Below, one piece after another: positions 5,509 to 8,317 of a stretch of DNA of 8,317 bases (its first letter is position 1; the number at the start of each line of letters is the position of its first letter). The position numbers and the translations under genes were made by a program. A model generated the notes under the pieces. The model was not told the origin of the DNA. It saw nothing but the letters and a program-made list of their open reading frames with translations, and ran no database searches. The DNA is taken from contig DAOWAG010000038.1 of NCBI GenBank assembly GCA_030634715.1, positions 1-8,317 on the forward strand, in the 5' to 3' direction. The stretch comes from Candidatus Aegiribacteria sp. Lineage in GTDB: Bacteria > Fermentibacterota > Fermentibacteria > Fermentibacterales > Fermentibacteraceae.

Positions 5509-6738
5509 TCAGCTGAAATTGACTCTGCAGTACCTCTTCTTGCCCGCTCTGAGCAGAATGCTGGTGCTGATGCTTTGCGGATCAAGATTTTCAAGAGGAT
5601 CCACAACACGCTTATTATCTATGTACAGCCCACCCTGTTTCGCCATTCTTCTCACTTCGCTTCTGCTTGGACAGAGACCTGTTTCAACGAAAAGATCAAG
5701 ACAGCTGATTCCATCGTTCAGCCTTGTTTTCGAAATATCCAGTGTTGGAACATCTTCCTGATTTCCCTGTCCGGTGAAGAGTGAGTGCGATGCTTTTTCC
5801 GCCTTGAGAGCTTCTTCTCTCCCATGCGCAAGGACTGTTGCCTCAAACGCAAGTTTTTCCTTAACCTTTCTGATATCCGCTCCGGTAAGAAGAGCCAGCT
5901 TATCAATTTCATCTCCGGGGACAAAAGTGTAGAGCCTGAGGAAATATATTGCATCCTCGTCGCTTACGTTTATCCAGAACTGGTAATATTCGTATGGGCT
6001 TGTCAGTTCCGGGTCAAGCCAGATGGCCCCGCCGGTCTGCGTCTTGCTCATTTTTTCGCCCGAAGCCGTCGTTACCAGAGGACAGGTGAAACCCCATACT
6101 TCTTTTTGCTCAGTACGCCTGATAAGATCAATTCCGGAAACTATATTACCCCACTGATCGGAACCGCCCAACTGAAGAACACATTCGAAATTACGGTACA
6201 GATGCAGAAAATCATAAGCCTGGAGAAGGCTGTATCCGAATTCAAGGAAGGAGATCCCGCTCTCCAGTCTTAGCTTGACCGATTCCGCGGAAAGCATCCG
6301 ATTCACGCTGAAATGACGCCCTACTTCTCTCAGGAAGTCAATATGATTCAGTTTGCTTAGCCATTCATAGTTGTCAAGTAGAACCGCTCCATCATCTTCG
6401 TTAGTGAATTCAAGGAAATGCCCCAGCTGTCCTCGTATCGATTCTGCCCAGTTCGATATTGTCTCCTTCGATTCAAAGGTTCTCTCCAGGCTTCTTTCGG
6501 ACGGGTCTCCGACAAGTGCGGTAGCTCCACCAACAAGCAGAATGGGTCTGTGTCCACCCATTTGAAGATGACGCGCAATCATGATCGGCACAAGGTGACC
6601 AAGGTGAAGACTCCCTGCCGTGGGGTCAAAACCGATATAGAAACTCAGCGAAGGTCCATCTAGAAGCTCGGATAGTTTCTCCTCTGCGGTCATCTGGTAA
6701 ATAAGACCCCTTTGACTGAGTTTTCGCAATAGTCCCAC
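5509..6738 (-). CDS. tyrS: Tyrosyl-tRNA synthetase
   Basis: TyrS charges tRNA-Tyr with tyrosine using ATP, in the cytoplasm. The 409-residue protein is a class I synthetase. It has YIGFDPTAGSLHLGH (34-48), including the HIGH-type motif HLGH (45-48), QLGGSDQWGNI for tyrosine and tRNA acceptor contacts, and KMSKT (229-233) as the KMSKS loop, followed by GGAIWLD. The C-terminal S4 RNA-binding domain is present (LFVETGLCPSRSEVRRMAKQ then GLYIDNKRVVDP). The length is usual for bacterial TyrS. GTG 6738 is firmly supported: AAAGGAG lies 6 bases upstream and an in-frame TGA lies two codons before it. The gene is divergent from upp across a 97-bp gap and is followed by the diguanylate cyclase on the same strand. 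No T-box leader or other attenuator fits in the short upstream region. Confidence 0.97.
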   Translation of the reverse strand: MGLLRKLSQRGLIYQMTAEEKLSELLDGPSLSFYIGFDPTAGSLHLGHLVPIMIARHLQMGGHRPILLVGGATALVGDPSERSLERTFESKETISNWAESIRGQLGHFLEFTNEDDGAVLLDNYEWLSKLNHIDFLREVGRHFSVNRMLSAESVKLRLESGISFLEFGYSLLQAYDFLHLYRNFECVLQLGGSDQWGNIVSGIDLIRRTEQKEVWGFTCPLVTTASGEKMSKTQTGGAIWLDPELTSPYEYYQFWINVSDEDAIYFLRLYTFVPGDEIDKLALLTGADIRKVKEKLAFEATVLAHGREEALKAEKASHSLFTGQGNQEDVPTLDISKTRLNDGISCLDLFVETGLCPSRSEVRRMAKQGGLYIDNKRVVDPLENLDPQSISTSILLRAGKKRYCRVNFS

Positions 6739-6744
6739 CGGTCA

Positions 6745-6751
6745 CTCCTTT
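6745..6751 (-). promoter_or_regulatory. Ribosome binding site of tyrS
   Basis: AAAGGAG on the minus strand, 6 bases before GTG 6738. With the in-frame TGA just upstream of the GTG, it fixes the start of tyrS. Confidence 0.85.
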
Positions 6752-6787
6752 CATAAGATCACATCTGGCATAACAGTTCTCTGGTGC

Positions 6788-6821
6788 TTATGTTTTCCTC
6801 TGTTCGAGACACAGAACATAA
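6788..6821. repeat. Imperfect inverted repeat in the tyrS/upp divergent promoter region
   Basis: TTATGTT (6788-6794) is repeated inverted as AACATAA (6815-6821), and inside it TCTGT (6799-6803) faces ACAGA (6811-6815). Together they could form an 11-bp stem with a bulge of about 5 bases and a 7-base loop, or a dyad operator. The right arm ends 5 bases before the upp ribosome binding site GGAG (6826-6829). Whether it acts as an operator, an RNA hairpin or not at all cannot be told. No convincing -35/-10 pair was found for either gene in this 97-bp gap. Confidence 0.4.
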
Positions 6822-6835
6822 TACCGGAGAAGATA

Positions 6836-7453
6836 ATGGAAACTATTGAATTTGAGCATCCTGTAGCAAGGGACATTCTAACGAATCTCAGGAATCGTCA
6901 CACGCAACCTGATGAGTTCAGGATATTAGCTTACAGACTGGGTCTCATGCTTGCTGTTGAAGCGACCAGAGATAGAGGAACTTCACCTGTTTCAGTTGAA
7001 ACTCCGATGGAAAGGACACTGGGTGAGAAATGCAATAATCACCCTGTGCTCATTCCTGTGCTTCGAGCAGGTCTTGGTCTTCTTCCCCCGTTTCAGGAGT
7101 TGCTGCCGGATTCACCAGTGGCGTTCATAGCGATGAAACGGGATGAAAAAACCGGAAAAGCGGAATGGCTCTACGATTCAATCCAGAATTTGAGAGGCAG
7201 GGATGTTCTGATTCTGGATCCAATGCTGGCAACAGGAGGAACAGCCGCAGGCGTGATTGATTACCTTATTGAAAAAGGTGTCGACGAAATTACACTTGTA
7301 AGCGTAGTCGCGGCTCCTGAAGGGATACATCGTCTTCAGGGATACGAAAATCTCACCATTATCACAGTATCGGTGGACAGGGAGCTTGATGAGAACTGGT
7401 TCATACTGCCTGGACTTGGAGACTTCGGTGACAGGCTTTATCAGGGTAATTAA
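6836..7453 (+). CDS. upp: Uracil phosphoribosyltransferase
   Basis: Upp converts uracil and PRPP to UMP, a pyrimidine salvage reaction. The 205-residue protein has normal length. It shows HPVARDILTNLRN at the start, LAVEATRD (39-46), PVLRAGLG (74-81), the PRPP-binding loop LDPMLATGGTA (127-137) and the uracil-binding motif PGLGDFGDR (192-200). The segment after MKRDEKTG (100-107) is unusual. Most bacterial Upp proteins have a Pro and a YYxKLP-like stretch there, while this protein has AEWLYDSIQNL. The uracil and PRPP sites are otherwise intact, so uracil is the likely substrate, with a small chance of a related base. ATG 6836 has GGAG 6 bases upstream. The next gene starts 26 bases after the stop and is probably in the same transcript. 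Confidence 0.93.
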   Translation: METIEFEHPVARDILTNLRNRHTQPDEFRILAYRLGLMLAVEATRDRGTSPVSVETPMERTLGEKCNNHPVLIPVLRAGLGLLPPFQELLPDSPVAFIAMKRDEKTGKAEWLYDSIQNLRGRDVLILDPMLATGGTAAGVIDYLIEKGVDEITLVSVVAAPEGIHRLQGYENLTIITVSVDRELDENWFILPGLGDFGDRLYQGN

Positions 7454-7479
7454 TAATAACCGCATAATCAGGAAGTGAT

Positions 7480-8317
7480 ATGAAACAGCAGGGAATCTAT
7501 ATAGCCGGTAGTGATATGAACGCGGGAAAAACAACATTCTCTCTTGGAATGATCTCGTGGCTCTGTAATCATCTTGATCGCGGAGCGTCCTTCATGAAAC
7601 CGCTTGGTCAGAAAACAACTTTACTTGATGGAGCTTCAGTTGGTGAGGATTCATTTCTTGTGAATACATCCCTTGGACTTCATAGCGAATTGAAATACGC
7701 GACACCATTTGCGATGTCTAGCGGTGCTTCTGAGAAATTTCTTGAGGATGGACATCCGGTCAATATCAGAGGGAAGATACTGAAAGCATTCAGACACCTG
7801 GCTGCGGACACCGATATGGTTGTTGTCGAGGGTACAGGGCATCCCGGTGTCGGTTCAGTATTTGGTCTTTGCAACGCAAGTGTAGCCAGTCTGCTTGATA
7901 TACCTGTGCTGCTCGTTCTTGATGCTGGCATCGGAAGAACAATTGACAGATTTACACTCTGCAACAGTCTTTTTCATGACAGAAATATTCCTCTTCTGGG
8001 AGTTGTTGTTAATCGTGTTCGGAAGAGCAAGATGGAAAAGGTGAAAAAATATCTGGATCCATGGTTCTCCGAAAGAGGAATACCGGTATTCGGATATATT
8101 CCTTACGTTACCTCTATAGCCAGACCGTCACTGAGCATGCTCGGCAGAGAACTCGGTCTCGAAGCGGTTATTTCATGGAAACCTGACCCTTATATGCCCG
8201 TTGAGGGATTCATCACGGCATTCGGCAGCATAAGAGAAATTCTCATTGATATTAATGAAAACCCTGACAGCGCTCTGCTTATCAGTGCGACCAGGCTCGA
8301 AGTGATTGATGCTCTAA
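7480..8317 (+). CDS. BioD-like P-loop ATPase, 3' partial
   Basis: The gene is open to the window end (279 codons seen, no stop). The N-terminal domain resembles dethiobiotin synthetase and the N-terminal part of some phosphotransacetylases (AAA_26 type). It has a P-loop GSDMNAGKTT (10-19), MVVVEGTGHPGVGSV with E117, a run of small residues (NASVASLLDIPVLLVLDAGIGR, split by Leu-rich strands, with D148) and VVVNRV with N178, the usual base-contact position of this superfamily. Homologues often carry a further regulatory DRTGG-type domain, and the part after residue about 235 may be its start, but this cannot be seen here. The substrate is unknown. Biotin synthesis is not supported by the neighbours. 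ATG 7480 follows AGGAAG with good spacing. It lies 26 bases after upp, so it is probably co-transcribed with it. Confidence 0.8.
   Translation, partial: MKQQGIYIAGSDMNAGKTTFSLGMISWLCNHLDRGASFMKPLGQKTTLLDGASVGEDSFLVNTSLGLHSELKYATPFAMSSGASEKFLEDGHPVNIRGKILKAFRHLAADTDMVVVEGTGHPGVGSVFGLCNASVASLLDIPVLLVLDAGIGRTIDRFTLCNSLFHDRNIPLLGVVVNRVRKSKMEKVKKYLDPWFSERGIPVFGYIPYVTSIARPSLSMLGRELGLEAVISWKPDPYMPVEGFITAFGSIREILIDINENPDSALLISATRLEVIDAL

Noticed and set aside
5785..6273. A 162-codon plus-strand open frame opposite tyrS
   Set aside because: It is antisense to the well-conserved catalytic region of TyrS, including KMSKT, and its translation resembles no protein family.
6817..6822. CATAAT as a -10 promoter box for upp
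   Set aside because: It lies only 13 bases from the start codon, which would put the transcript start inside the ribosome binding site, and no -35 match lies 16-18 bases upstream.
6739..6835. T-box riboswitch or other long leader for tyrS
   Set aside because: The gap to upp is only 97 bases, too short for a T-box, and it contains no recognisable T-box sequence or terminator on the minus strand.

Overview
The window is a gene-dense stretch of bacterial chromosome of moderate GC content. Genes are led by Shine-Dalgarno sites and often overlap by 1-4 bases. Four of them appear to use non-ATG starts: GTG for dapA and tyrS, TTG for the diguanylate cyclase, and TTG or ATA for amrA. A lipoprotein signal peptide, PAS-GGDEF signalling and bacterial-type DapA, DapB, TyrS and Upp proteins mark it as bacterial. 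The gene set does not fix a phylum. The mix, including the Memo/AMMECR1 pair, would suit an uncultivated anaerobe, but that is a guess. No mobile element, CRISPR array, rRNA or tRNA was seen.

Region 1 (1-4137, plus strand) reads as one operon: a slipin/stomatin-type SPFH gene (5' end outside the window), dapA, dapB, a Memo-family gene (AmmeMemoRadiSam protein B), an AMMECR1-family gene (AmmeMemoRadiSam protein A) and a small coiled-coil lipoprotein. It ends in a 12-bp terminator hairpin. DapA and DapB are the first two enzymes of the diaminopimelate/lysine branch, which supplies peptidoglycan and lysine. From dapA onward each gene touches the next, as TGATG, ATGA, ATAA (or a longer overlap) and ATGA. 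The SPFH gene carries an in-frame TAG where the family has Glu. The radical-SAM partner of Memo and AMMECR1 is not visible here.

Region 2 (4135-6738, minus strand) holds tyrS followed by a cytoplasmic PAS-PAS-GGDEF diguanylate cyclase with intact active and inhibitory sites. They are probably co-transcribed, and the cyclase converges on the region 1 operon at the terminator.

Region 3 (6739-8317) starts with a 97-bp divergent promoter region containing an imperfect inverted repeat. It continues on the plus strand with upp (uracil salvage) and, 26 bases later, a BioD-like P-loop ATPase that runs off the window.

The observations most worth checking are the amber codon in the SPFH gene (a second TAG ends that gene in frame with dapA), a Cys in place of the catalytic-triad Thr of DapA, and a possible AUA start codon for the AMMECR1 gene. 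The first and third each rest on a single base, so read support matters.
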